Below are positions 15,709-23,056 of a stretch of 35,185 nucleotides of DNA, piece by piece. Below the pieces are notes generated by a model that was given only the letters and a program-made list of their open reading frames with translations, was not told the DNA's origin and searched no databases. Made by a program: the position numbers and the translations under genes. Where the stretch lies: NCBI RefSeq assembly GCF_028681615.1, contig NZ_JAQUHV010000020.1, forward strand, positions 1 through 35,185. The letters are read 5' to 3'. The stretch comes from Sulfuricurvum sp. GTDB lineage: Bacteria; Campylobacterota; Campylobacteria; Campylobacterales; Sulfurimonadaceae. How positions within the stretch are numbered: the first letter of the stretch is position 1; the number at the start of each line of letters is the position of its first letter.

Positions 15709-15726
15709 ACTTCTTTATGAAGAAGT
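15709..15726. repeat. Hairpin ACTTCTT-TATG-AAGAAGT
   Basis: A perfect 7-bp stem with a 4-base loop lies 48 bases after the stop of the 77-aa gene. It may end the small operon, although there is no T run after it. Between here and 15839 a 43-codon plus-strand ORF (15778) also exists, but it overlaps the better-supported minus-strand gene. Confidence 0.3.
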
Positions 15727-15838
15727 ACCTATAGGTCATCCTCGTGTTAGAGGTAAACGAAATATAAAGGGCTATAGATGACAGAAGAAGAGATGAAAGC
15801 GGAAGCGTATTTCTATGTATCCCCTCCCCTTAGAGAAA

Positions 15839-16060
15839 TTAACCCTCGATACTCTCCCAGACATTTCGAAGTTTGCGAGTGTAATAACGAAGCGCTTCCT
15901 CTCTGCTAAGACGTTTGGGTTTATTTTTGATATAAAGTGCAGGTATGAACTCTCCATCGATCATCTGGATGCTCATGATCTCATCCATAATACACTCACC
16001 GTAGGTTCTATCTTGAGGATATTCGATTCGGATATTTTTATTGAAATATAACTCTTCCAT
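15839..16060 (-). CDS. Hypothetical protein (73 aa)
   Basis: This minus-strand ORF encodes MEELYFNKNIRIEYPQDRT at the start and REEALRYYTRKLRNVWESI at the end. It is charged, soluble and cysteine-poor, with one cysteine in GECIMDEI. It is plausible as a small beta-strand/helix protein, but no family is recognised. It lies 11 bases after the next upstream gene on the same strand, so the two form a pair. The ribosome site is weak (AAAGTACCCAAAT), which lowers confidence. Confidence 0.5.
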   Translation of the reverse strand: MEELYFNKNIRIEYPQDRTYGECIMDEIMSIQMIDGEFIPALYIKNKPKRLSREEALRYYTRKLRNVWESIEG

Positions 16061-16071
16061 ATTTGGGTACT

Positions 16072-16281
16072 TTAATTTGTTTTATTCTCAATGGAATCAG
16101 GGAGATTGCGATCACGCTTGAGTGCATCGATAGCAGCGTCTACAGCCCGTTTGAGTTTGAGTGCGGCTTCGAGACCTTCTTTGTCTTTGGTAATCTCCAG
16201 TGAGCCTTCGATTGTATATTGTATCGATACCGTTTTTAATTTGCAGATTGCCGGTAGTGAATCCATTCGTATCGTTTTCAT
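16072..16281 (-). CDS. Hypothetical protein (69 aa)
   Basis: The product starts MKTIRMDSLPAICKLKTVSI, continues as beta-rich QYTIEGSLEITKD, then a long helix EGLEAALKLKRAVDAAIDAL. The composition looks like a real folded protein. Its ribosome binding site is poor, so the start is uncertain. It is the first gene of a two-gene unit with the 73-aa ORF. No function can be proposed. Confidence 0.5.
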   Translation of the reverse strand: MKTIRMDSLPAICKLKTVSIQYTIEGSLEITKDKEGLEAALKLKRAVDAAIDALKRDRNLPDSIENKTN

Positions 16282-16485
16282 ACGCCATAAAAGGTTGTTG
16301 CAAGATATGCCTCTCGTATGGATTTATCTATAAGTCTAATGATAACACACCTCTGCACCTCAAACCACCCTTTATCCATATCTGGTTGATTATTATTCCC
16401 TAATGCCTCACAGCACCCTTAAAAATGCTCTGAAACTGTATATTCGATGTTGTAATTACTGTTTTATTAAAAAGGGAAACTATTA

Positions 16486-16695
16486 CTACTGCGGTGAACT
16501 ACCTGGAATACAGCAGTCATTGATTCCAAGAATCGATCCGGCGATGATTAAGGGATTTAGTCGGTACTTGTGGCCGTATACGATATGAGAGTATTTTTCA
16601 TTGGCAAGCAAGTGCGCATCCTCTACCTCACATCCCCCTATTTCACAGAGTAATTCGATTACCTCTTCTTTAAATTCGCCTAATGAAGTTTTCAT
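16486..16695 (-). CDS. Hypothetical protein (69 aa)
   Basis: A strong site, GGGGAGGGCT, precedes the ATG. The N-terminal half (MKTSLGEFKEEVIELLCEIG) is an amphipathic acidic helix. The C-terminal half ends in a Cys-Cys pair near IIAGSILGINDCC. A plus-strand ORF (16403-16588) with CCNYC and a later Cys overlaps it but lacks a ribosome site, so this strand is preferred. The 200 bases between this gene and 16281 hold nothing else I can support. Confidence 0.45.
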   Translation of the reverse strand: MKTSLGEFKEEVIELLCEIGGCEVEDAHLLANEKYSHIVYGHKYRLNPLIIAGSILGINDCCIPGSSPQ

Positions 16696-16795
16696 AGCCC
16701 TCCCCTATTCCACACATCCAAATGCGATATTGGTAATGTGGTATTCTTTGAACGTTTTTGTACGTCGTTTAAAAAGCCGTTTTAACAGTCTTATC

Positions 16796-16972
16796 ATGCG
16801 TATCGTTCCAGCAAATGATGTTCCTATATTTGAATATGAGAATGACATAAATATAAGGAAGCTGAGCGATCCTTTAATTAAAATTAGCGATAAATATGGG
16901 ATGGATATAGTCAAAAGAGGAGGGGAGTTACAAATAGTTGTGCATGCACAACTAATACAATTACTTTTCTAA
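16796..16972 (+). pseudogene. Relic of a Y-family DNA polymerase C-terminus
   Basis: The frame ending at 16972 contains IFEYENDINIRKLSDPLIK, then ISDKYGMDIVKR. An ungapped comparison with the end of the intact Y-family polymerase at 21720-23006 (LFEAQEDEKSRRLSEQVTK, then LRDKYGVDILRC) gives 13 identities in 31 positions. The catalytic palm and fingers are missing and no ribosome site is present, so this is a truncated leftover. It runs tail to tail into parB, overlapping its last 12 bases, and one of the two candidate parS palindromes lies within it. Confidence 0.55.
16935..16954. promoter_or_regulatory. Candidate parS centromere site 1 (20-bp palindrome)
   Basis: AGTTGTGCATGCACAACT is a perfect 18-bp palindrome at 16936-16953, and the flanking T and A extend it to 20 bp. 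The identical 18-mer occurs once more, inside parB at 17433-17450. Two identical long palindromes at the par locus fit ParB binding sites. The sequence differs from the chromosomal Spo0J parS. Confidence 0.6.
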
Positions 16973-17779
16973 TAATTGCTCTATGCCCTTTAGCAACAAT
17001 TTCAATTTATCTTGTTTTTCTTTCGATAATCCTGTTGTATTAATCACAACCTTATTTTTTAAAACCACTATATTCTCTTTGCTTTTCGTTGGTTTTGAAA
17101 TAACCTTTTTGATAGCTTCCAATGCATCATTACGCTGCATAGTCTTGATTGAGCCATATACTTTATCAAGTTGTTCTTCAGGAACCTTATTAAGTGCAGA
17201 TAAAACAGTAATATCTGAATAATGATCGGCCTGAATTTTTGAAAGTAGGGAAGAGGGGAGTCTTAATATCGATAATGTTTTTGATAACCAACTTTTAGAA
17301 ACACCTACTTTTTCAGCTAATTCATTTTGACTTTCAACGATATTGTCATCTAAGATTTTTTTGAATGCTATCGCATTTTCTATAGGATCCATATCGCTGC
17401 GTTGAAGATTTTCTACTAAAGGGAGAAGTGCCAGTTGTGCATGCACAACTTTATCCATCACAATAGCGCGAATCATCTCTCTACCTAGCATTTTATGGGC
17501 TTCAGCACGTCGATGTCCCGCTATGATTGTGAGGACATCACCATCTTTTGCAACGACAATAGGCTGAAGTAGCCCGTTTTGTTCAATGGACTCTGACAGT
17601 TCACGTAATTGCTCATGATTCATCTCAATACGAGGTTGATAAGGATTGCTTTGAAGTTTGTATAAGGGTATTTCAACGATAGACTCTGGATTTTTCTCAG
17701 CTACGTGAAGTTGCTCCGTCAATGCAGCATTTTGGGATATCTTTTTTGCTAAAGAATAATCAATCTTTTTTCTTACCAT
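16961..17779 (-). CDS. parB: ParB/Spo0J-family plasmid partition protein
   Basis: The protein has 272 residues from ATG 17779, which overlaps the parA end and is served by AGAAGG. ParB binds the centromere, spreads as a CTP-dependent clamp and stimulates ParA. The N-terminal CTPase part shows NPYQPR, then ELSESIEQNGLLQPIVV, and the box GHRRAEA that holds the nucleotide. ENLQRSDMDPIENA precedes a helix-turn-helix (NELAEKVGVSKSWLSKTLS). The C-terminus is lysine-rich and should dimerise. The candidate parS copy at 17433-17450 encodes VVHAQL within this gene. A TTG nine bases upstream is a less likely start. Confidence 0.93.
   Translation of the reverse strand: MVRKKIDYSLAKKISQNAALTEQLHVAEKNPESIVEIPLYKLQSNPYQPRIEMNHEQLRELSESIEQNGLLQPIVVAKDGDVLTIIAGHRRAEAHKMLGREMIRAIVMDKVVHAQLALLPLVENLQRSDMDPIENAIAFKKILDDNIVESQNELAEKVGVSKSWLSKTLSILRLPSSLLSKIQADHYSDITVLSALNKVPEEQLDKVYGSIKTMQRNDALEAIKKVISKPTKSKENIVVLKNKVVINTTGLSKEKQDKLKLLLKGIEQLLEK
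17433..17450. promoter_or_regulatory. Candidate parS centromere site 2 (18-bp palindrome inside parB)
   Basis: AGTTGTGCATGCACAACT, identical to the site at 16936-16953, stands 497 bases from it and inside the parB coding region. ParB genes often carry or flank their own parS. Flanking bases are not symmetric here, so 18 bp is the conserved core. Confidence 0.6.
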
Positions 17780-18419
17780 TAAGTCCAACCTTCTCTTTAA
17801 TCTCTTTTATAAATTCTTTTAGTTCTTTTGTAGATTCAGATTTTTTATCGAGTTCACGAACACTAAATCCATACGCAACACTATTTGCAAAATCAACTCT
17901 CCGCCGCATCATAGAATCCATTAATAAAAAATGCTTTGAACTTCGAATAAAATCATTAACTTCATCAAATTTTTTCTGATTTGGATTTGTTTTGTTTAGT
18001 ACAACATTAGTAACGATTGTTGTCCCCGTTTGTTCGGACAATTCTCTTAAAATACTCTCATATTTTTGCAGTCCAAGTATTTCAGTAAACTCGCTAGAGA
18101 CCGGGGTAATGATAAAATCACTCACTAAAATCGCGAAACGGTTAAGACTTGAGTCAAACCCTCCAGAATCAATAATAACGATCGTATCATCATTCATTGA
18201 ATCAAAAAATACTTCAAGTTCTTCCGCTGTTGAAAAAATATGTACCGGTAACGGAGCTTGCCCCATTTCGGCACGTATCTGATTATATGCAGTAACGGTT
18301 TGTTGAACATCCAAATCTATAACTTCGACGTTATGCTTTCGTGCAAGTTCTAAAGCGATGTTATAGGCGAGGGTGGACTTCCCTACACCGCCCTTTTGGT
18401 GCGATATTGTAATAATCAT
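17760..18419 (-). CDS. parA: ParA-family plasmid partition ATPase
   Basis: The protein has 219 residues from ATG 18419, chosen because the family motif then starts at once (MIITISHQKGGVGKST); the TTG at 18431 would add four residues. It has the deviant Walker A KGGVGKST (about 9-16), IDLDVQQT as the A' motif, and Walker B VIIDSGG. There is no N-terminal DNA-binding domain, so this is a small type Ib-like ParA. It drives segregation on the nucleoid together with ParB, whose gene overlaps its end. A -10-like TATACT (18444-18449 on the minus strand) and nearby GTTAGT repeats probably form its promoter and control site. Confidence 0.93.
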   Translation of the reverse strand: MIITISHQKGGVGKSTLAYNIALELARKHNVEVIDLDVQQTVTAYNQIRAEMGQAPLPVHIFSTAEELEVFFDSMNDDTIVIIDSGGFDSSLNRFAILVSDFIITPVSSEFTEILGLQKYESILRELSEQTGTTIVTNVVLNKTNPNQKKFDEVNDFIRSSKHFLLMDSMMRRRVDFANSVAYGFSVRELDKKSESTKELKEFIKEIKEKVGLNGKKKD

Positions 18420-18443
18420 CTTACATCCCAATCTATTTGCCTT

Positions 18444-18483
18444 AGTATAGCAAAAATCATACCCTAGCGTTAGTAATGTTAGT
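18444..18483 (-). promoter_or_regulatory. Probable parA promoter with GTTAGT direct repeats
   Basis: On the minus strand TATACT reads from 18449 to 18444, about 25 bases before the parA ATG. Upstream of it GTTAGT is repeated at 18469-18474 and 18478-18483 (9-base period), covering the -35 position. This suits autoregulation by a partition protein. The same 125-base gap must also hold the plus-strand promoter for the helicase gene. Confidence 0.35.
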
Positions 18484-18543
18484 TATTTTAAATACATCAT
18501 ACAAAGTGTGCTAAAATATGTCATTATAAAGCTAAGGTAAATT

Positions 18544-19755
18544 ATGTCGCAACAACTGTACGATATCAATCTTGAACGAACATTGTTAGCAAGTCTTATT
18601 TTTGCACCTCTTTTAATTGATGAATATTTTCATAAACTCAATTCTGAATCACTTTTTTTTCAAGAATCACATCAAATTATTTTTCAAACTATTTTAAAAC
18701 TACACAGTGATTCTATACCTGTTGAAGAGGGAATGATCAATTCATCTCTTAAAAAAAATGGTCATAATGTTGAAAAAGAACTTATTTTTATTCTCACTAC
18801 GACTCCAGCAGCATCTATCCAGCCCTATATTGATGCACTATCTGAATTAGCGGACAAGCGACAGCTCATAACTCTTATCAATGCATTTAATCGTGACTTA
18901 CAAGATGAATCAATTCAGTCTAATGCCTTACTGACTAAAACGATCGATAGACTGGAAAATTTTCGTCAATCCCATCGCGTTGAATTATTTGAAACTTCAG
19001 ATATTACTTCTATCGAAGCTGAGGAAGCAGATTTTATCTGTAAGTCATGGTTGCCTTTTCCTAAAAAAACCGTTTCTTTGATTTCAGCTCCTGGTGGTAG
19101 CGGCAAAAGTTGGATGGTTCTTCAACTTATGATGCGCCATCTCGTTGATTCACCAACATCTAAAGCCTTTGCATGGCTATCTGAAGATCCAACAGGTCTT
19201 ACGGCTCATCGTGCAGAAAAAATTGCTTCTTCAATCATTGCAAAACCTTTATCAAACTTCAAAGGACGTTTGTCCATTTCAAATAGCCCAACACTACAAG
19301 TGTTAATGGAGCAGGGTAGAGGAGTTGAAATAAATGCATTTTTTACGGATCTTAAAAAAAGTTTGATCATGTACGATCTTATTATTCTAGATCCATTAAT
19401 CGCTTTCTTTGGTGCTGATGAAAATAATAATGCTCATGCCCGAAAATTTATGCAACTATTTACAGAATGGGCATCAAAAGAAAATAAGACCATTATATTT
19501 ATTCATCACAGTACGAAAAACACCACACAAGCCAGAGGTGCAAGTGCGTTTACCGATGCAGTTAGACTCGTTTATGAAATTAGTCTTGTAACAGATAAAA
19601 AAGGTGAAGCGGATGAAACGCGTTCACATCTTCGTAAAATATCTCTTACGAAAGACAACTATGGAGCTGCAAAACTCCTTGGCGGAAAAATTGTATCTAG
19701 ACAAATTTTCCCAGAAACAAAAATTGAACCTCAATCGTTTATGAAGGACTTTTAA
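18544..19755 (+). CDS. Plasmid replicative helicase, DnaB-N domain joined to RepA-type ATPase
   Basis: The 403-residue protein starts like DnaB (NLERTLLASLIFAPLLIDEY, about 8-110, helical N-terminal domain). It continues with a RecA-fold RepA/AAA_25-type motor. Walker A is APGGSGKSW (about 182-190), Walker B LIILDPLIAFFG (about 280-291), and IIFIHHSTK follows. It is shorter than chromosomal DnaB (about 470-490) and close in its motor to hexameric RepA plasmid helicases. It should unwind DNA at the iteron origin. The rep gene begins right after its stop codon, so both are translated from one message. A plasmid encoding its own helicase depends less on host DnaB loading. Confidence 0.8.
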   Translation: MSQQLYDINLERTLLASLIFAPLLIDEYFHKLNSESLFFQESHQIIFQTILKLHSDSIPVEEGMINSSLKKNGHNVEKELIFILTTTPAASIQPYIDALSELADKRQLITLINAFNRDLQDESIQSNALLTKTIDRLENFRQSHRVELFETSDITSIEAEEADFICKSWLPFPKKTVSLISAPGGSGKSWMVLQLMMRHLVDSPTSKAFAWLSEDPTGLTAHRAEKIASSIIAKPLSNFKGRLSISNSPTLQVLMEQGRGVEINAFFTDLKKSLIMYDLIILDPLIAFFGADENNNAHARKFMQLFTEWASKENKTIIFIHHSTKNTTQARGASAFTDAVRLVYEISLVTDKKGEADETRSHLRKISLTKDNYGAAKLLGGKIVSRQIFPETKIEPQSFMKDF

Positions 19756-20619
19756 ATGGAAAAACACCAACTTGTCTTTAAAGAATTTGATATCGTCAAA
19801 AAATTCGAAAATTCGAATGCCACTGTTAGCGAACTACGAACTGGCGTATTTGCTCCGATTGAAAAAATTAGCTCTACATCAAAAACCTATACCCAATTTA
19901 TTGAAAACCAAAAAAAGCGTTATATCGAAACCAGCTGGGGTAAAACCGTAATCAAAGGTAATATTCTTACTCAGACGCATAGAGATTTATTAGACTGCCT
20001 TTTTGCTGGTGCTAAAGAGATAAAAGAGCTGGAAGGTGGTGCTATCGCTATTTATTTTTCCACTTCTGATATTCTCAAGTCTTATAGCGGAACGACTTCC
20101 CGTAATACCAAATGGTTAAAAGATAAATTAGATGAAATTCAAACAACTGCTATTGAATTTAGAACAACCGATGGTGAAGACTTCTACAGCTTCAACATCA
20201 TTAGTTCTTTTGCTTATAGCACTAAACATAAAAGCTTTGGCATTGTCATTACTCCTGAATATCGAAAATATTTTGAAGATCAACTCACTGTAAATTACAC
20301 AAAAGAGTTGCCAAAACTTCTCAAAGTTAAAAGTGCTCTTTTACGCGCTGTCATTCGTTTCTTTTGGACTCATGCTCAAGCAAGTACTATGAGCATTGAT
20401 AATCTTCTTCAAACGATTGGATTTCCAATGGAATCGATTCGTACTAAGCAAACAGCTATCAAAGAGATACGAGACAGTGCTGAACTTTTAAAAGATTATG
20501 GCATTACTTATGAGCCAAAAACAAAATTAATTTATCGTAAAGGCTCTTTTGACAATAGCATTACATTTATGAGTACTCCTAATAGAACTAAAGAGCTTCC
20601 AGGTCTTTCTGAGGAGTAG
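19756..20619 (+). CDS. Plasmid replication initiator protein (Rep, winged-helix type)
   Basis: The 287-residue protein has the layout of Rep_3/RepB-like initiators: two winged-helix domains, about 65-160 (LTQTHRDLLDCLFAGAKEI, then FSTSDILKSYSG) and about 170-265 (ITPEYRKYFEDQL, then LLRAVIRFFWTHAQASTMSI). Such proteins bind iterons as monomers and open the origin. The gene sits directly before an iteron array with nine direct copies, which supports the call. ATG follows the TAA of the helicase gene with no gap. Identity to any named Rep cannot be judged here. Confidence 0.8.
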   Translation: MEKHQLVFKEFDIVKKFENSNATVSELRTGVFAPIEKISSTSKTYTQFIENQKKRYIETSWGKTVIKGNILTQTHRDLLDCLFAGAKEIKELEGGAIAIYFSTSDILKSYSGTTSRNTKWLKDKLDEIQTTAIEFRTTDGEDFYSFNIISSFAYSTKHKSFGIVITPEYRKYFEDQLTVNYTKELPKLLKVKSALLRAVIRFFWTHAQASTMSIDNLLQTIGFPMESIRTKQTAIKEIRDSAELLKDYGITYEPKTKLIYRKGSFDNSITFMSTPNRTKELPGLSEE

Positions 20620-20620
20620 G

Positions 20621-20654
20621 GGGAGTCAAGGGATAAAAACCCTTGATCTCTCCC
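20621..20654 (+). terminator. Hairpin after rep
   Basis: The stem TCAAGGG (20626-20632) pairs with CCCTTGA (20640-20646) around a 7-base loop, and GGGAG (20621-20625) pairs with CTCCC (20650-20654) past a small bulge. It immediately follows the rep stop. The T run of a standard terminator is missing, so it may instead separate replication transcription from the origin. Confidence 0.45.
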
Positions 20655-20660
20655 GCTTAC

Positions 20661-20707
20661 CTATAGATATCTATTTATTCTATAAATATCTATAAATACC
20701 TATAGAA
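20661..20707. other. AT-rich stretch, candidate origin unwinding region
   Basis: This 47-base stretch is almost pure A/T with repeated TATCTATA, AATATC and CTATAGA units. It lies between the rep hairpin and the first iteron. Easily melted repeats beside iterons are the usual design of an iteron origin. Confidence 0.5.
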
Positions 20708-20710
20708 CTT

Positions 20711-21250
20711 CACAACATGACTTCGTTTTATGAGGTAAATGACTTCGCTTCTTCACTAAATGACTTCGCCAATGGGGTAAATGACTTCGTATGATGTAGT
20801 AAATGACTTCGCGATGGTAGGAAAGAAATGAATTTTTTCACAATATGACTTCGTTTTTATGGTTATCTTTTATATCTACCTCCGTATGTTTATCAATAAT
20901 AGTCAAAAACGTAGTCAAATTGTGCATAAAACAGGGCAATAGATAAAATTTGCAACGATAAAGAATAGCGCGTAACATTACGATTGAATATTTCACAATA
21001 TGACTTCGTTTTATTGCATGTGAAGCGAACTAAACAGTTAGCTTTCACAATATGACTTCGTTTTTAAAAACAAAAAGTCCTTTTTAGGACCAAACACACA
21101 ACATGACTTCGTTTTTTATAGCTACAGATCGGAAATGTAGAATGCTTTTGTAAGCAATTAAATATTGATTAATAATAGTATGAATTTGAGAGGCTTAGTA
21201 TTTAATAGGTGTGCACTTAAAAAGGGTTAATACGAAGTCATATTGTGAAA
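20711..21250. repeat. Iteron array: ten copies of ATGACTTCG, plasmid replication origin (oriV)
   Basis: The core ATGACTTCG occurs in direct orientation at 20717, 20739, 20760, 20781, 20803, 20845, 21000, 21052 and 21103, and inverted at 21233-21241. The first five are 21-22 bases apart, two helical turns, as expected for Rep binding on one face; 20845 keeps the phase (42). Copies 20739-20803 have the short form with TAA or AAA in front. Copies 20717, 20845, 21000, 21052, 21103 and the inverted one have the longer form CACAA(T/C)ATGACTTCGTTT. The 677-base region from rep to the HU gene holds no other gene. A small GTCC/GGAC hairpin lies at 21077-21090. Confidence 0.85.
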
Positions 21251-21296
21251 TATAGGCGGTAAAAAAATAATGTACTAAAGAATAAAGCGACGGGAA

Positions 21297-21578
21297 TTAA
21301 TTCCCCGCCACTTTATCTTTAAGGACAGAACTTGCAGCGAATTTAGCAACTGTAGTAGCTGGTTTGCTGTAAGTTTTATCTGTACCCGGAACTTTCCCCT
21401 CTTTAGCCGCTTGTGTAGCTGTTTTGAATGAACCAAATCCAGGCAATGCAACATCTTCTTTTGCACATAGTGCTTCAGTAATAGCAGCAGTAACAGCATC
21501 GATTGCAGCGTCTGCAGCAGCTTTGGTGTTATATTCTCCATGTTTTTGTACCAGTTCAACGAATTGAGCTTTATTCAT
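21297..21578 (-). CDS. hup: HU-family DNA-binding protein
   Basis: A 93-residue histone-like protein starts at ATG 21578 (MNKAQFVELVQKHGEYNTKA) behind AAGGATTTTT. The HU dimer core is clear, with ALPGFGSF in the middle. The DNA arm reads KEGKVPGTDKTYSKP instead of RxGRNP, the form I recall from Helicobacter and relatives, and this is the best clue to a Campylobacterota host. HU bends DNA and helps open iteron origins, so its place beside the origin suggests it supports replication of this element. The last residues are alanine-rich (KFAASSVLKDKVAGN). Confidence 0.93.
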   Translation of the reverse strand: MNKAQFVELVQKHGEYNTKAAADAAIDAVTAAITEALCAKEDVALPGFGSFKTATQAAKEGKVPGTDKTYSKPATTVAKFAASSVLKDKVAGN

Positions 21579-21719
21579 AAAAATCCTTATAGGGTTAAAT
21601 TGAGGCGGGATTATACCATGACACATCATTAACGATAAGTTAATGTGGCGTATTGACATAAATACAAACTAATTGAAAAAATAGCACTACACTTAGCTTC
21701 ATTATCCAAGGAGAGCCGT

Positions 21720-23006
21720 GTGATCATTCATCTCGACCTCGATTGTTATTTCGTCTCAGCTGAGCGAACACGAACTCCCTATCTAAAAGGCAAACCGGTC
21801 GTTGTTGTAAAAAGCAGTGATCGAGCCATCTTCTCATCCAAAGACACCAAAAGCGTCATGACGGAAAGTGTAGGAGCCTTTACCTCTCTCTTTCAGCATG
21901 AACGAGAATGGCAAGAATTTAATCCTACCCATTGGAAAAAAGAGTTTATGGATGAACAGGGGAGGGTTCACGGTATAGTCATTGCACGAAGTTACGAATG
22001 TAAATCTTATGGGATAAAAACAGGGACAACTCTAAGTGATGCTATGCGCATGTGCCCCGATCTTCTAGTAGTGCAGGGCGATCATCTCTTTTATCAACTC
22101 CTCTCCACCAAACTGCGTGAATTTCTTCAAACAAAAATCCCCCTATTAGAGCAATACAGCATCGATGAGTTCTGGGGGGATCTTGACGGATGGGTAGAAG
22201 ATGAGGATATCCATGCGTTTGTTTCATCGCTGCAAGCTGAAATCCTAAAGAAGTTCGATCTTCCGATATCGATCGGTGCATCCTCTGCCAAATGGATTGC
22301 CAAACTCGCGACCGATTTTAACAAACCTTACGGGATTACCATTGTCCCCAAAGAGGAGATTGAAGCCTTTGTATCCCCTATGAGTATCAACATGTTTCCG
22401 GGAATCGGCAAAGTCCTCTCAAAACGATTAGGAAGCTATGGGATAAAAACATTGGGAGAGGTGCTTAAATCCGCTCATATGCTTCAATCATGGGGTAGGG
22501 TGGGTCAAGATCTGCTTAGACGTATCAGTGGCACTGACAACGAGCAGGTGAATCCATTCCATGATCGTCAATCCATCGGGATATCGCGTAACTTTACCGC
22601 GACAATGGAGAGAGACGAGATAAAGCGTCGAGTCATAATTCTCTCACGCCATCTGTCACATACAATATTGAAATTGGAAGTCAATCCTACAACATACCAT
22701 TTCAAACTCAAATACAACGGCGGAGCCAGCTCCGGTATCTCTATGACAATCGATAGAGTCTTTAGTGAAACGCTTCTGCGTTCCATTGCGATAGAGACAA
22801 TAATCAAAATCGATAATCTTCCACAATACGGTATTCATAGTATCTCATTATCAGCGTCCAACTTTACATCAGAGCATAAACCAAAGACGTTTTCCTTATT
22901 CGAAGCACAAGAGGACGAGAAATCACGTCGCTTGAGTGAGCAGGTGACAAAACTCAGGGATAAGTATGGAGTGGATATCTTACGATGTGCCATTGAAAAA
23001 GGGTAG
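21720..23006 (+). CDS. Y-family DNA polymerase (UmuC/DinB type)
   Basis: The 428-residue translesion polymerase starts at GTG 21720, backed by AAGGAGA. The palm metal residues are D6/D8 (LDLDCYFVSAE) and D149/E150 in YSIDEFWGD. A helix-hairpin-helix follows (MFPGIGKVLSKRLGSYGIKT, about 223-243), then the little finger. About 50 extra residues (35-85, rich in Lys/Trp/Phe) sit between KPVVVV and GIVIARSYECKSYGI, where most DinB proteins have only a short loop. TFSLFEAQ near the end resembles a sliding-clamp peptide. No umuD is next to it. The gene is flanked on both sides by inverted iterons, and a C-terminal relic of a second such enzyme lies at 16796-16972. Confidence 0.92.
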   Translation: MIIHLDLDCYFVSAERTRTPYLKGKPVVVVKSSDRAIFSSKDTKSVMTESVGAFTSLFQHEREWQEFNPTHWKKEFMDEQGRVHGIVIARSYECKSYGIKTGTTLSDAMRMCPDLLVVQGDHLFYQLLSTKLREFLQTKIPLLEQYSIDEFWGDLDGWVEDEDIHAFVSSLQAEILKKFDLPISIGASSAKWIAKLATDFNKPYGITIVPKEEIEAFVSPMSINMFPGIGKVLSKRLGSYGIKTLGEVLKSAHMLQSWGRVGQDLLRRISGTDNEQVNPFHDRQSIGISRNFTATMERDEIKRRVIILSRHLSHTILKLEVNPTTYHFKLKYNGGASSGISMTIDRVFSETLLRSIAIETIIKIDNLPQYGIHSISLSASNFTSEHKPKTFSLFEAQEDEKSRRLSEQVTKLRDKYGVDILRCAIEKG

Positions 23007-23015
23007 GGGGAGAGC

Positions 23016-23036
23016 AAAAACGAAGTCATATTGTGA
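23016..23036 (-). repeat. Displaced iteron downstream of the polymerase gene
   Basis: The reverse complement of this site is a full long-form iteron, CACAATATGACTTCGTTTTT, 10 bases after the polymerase stop and 1.8 kb from the rest of the array. It has the same orientation as the copy at 21232-21250. It may be a Rep-binding control site, or mark a block (HU plus polymerase) inserted into the array. Confidence 0.7.
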
Positions 23037-23056
23037 ATACAAATAGATTAGAGAAG

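Noticed and set aside
15778-15909. A 43-codon plus-strand ORF starting MTEEEMKAEAYFYV
   Set aside because: It has a weak AAAGGG site and overlaps the minus-strand 73-aa gene. Its latter half reads like antisense of that gene, so it is not listed as a feature.
16403-16588. A 61-codon plus-strand ORF with CCNYC and a later Cys, zinc-ribbon-like
   Set aside because: It has no ribosome binding site and overlaps a minus-strand ORF with a strong one. I kept the minus-strand gene, at low confidence.
20711-21250. Possible CRISPR array
   Set aside because: The repeat unit is only about 9-20 bases, spacings vary from 21 to 155, no cas gene is nearby, and a Rep initiator is directly upstream, so iterons are the right explanation.
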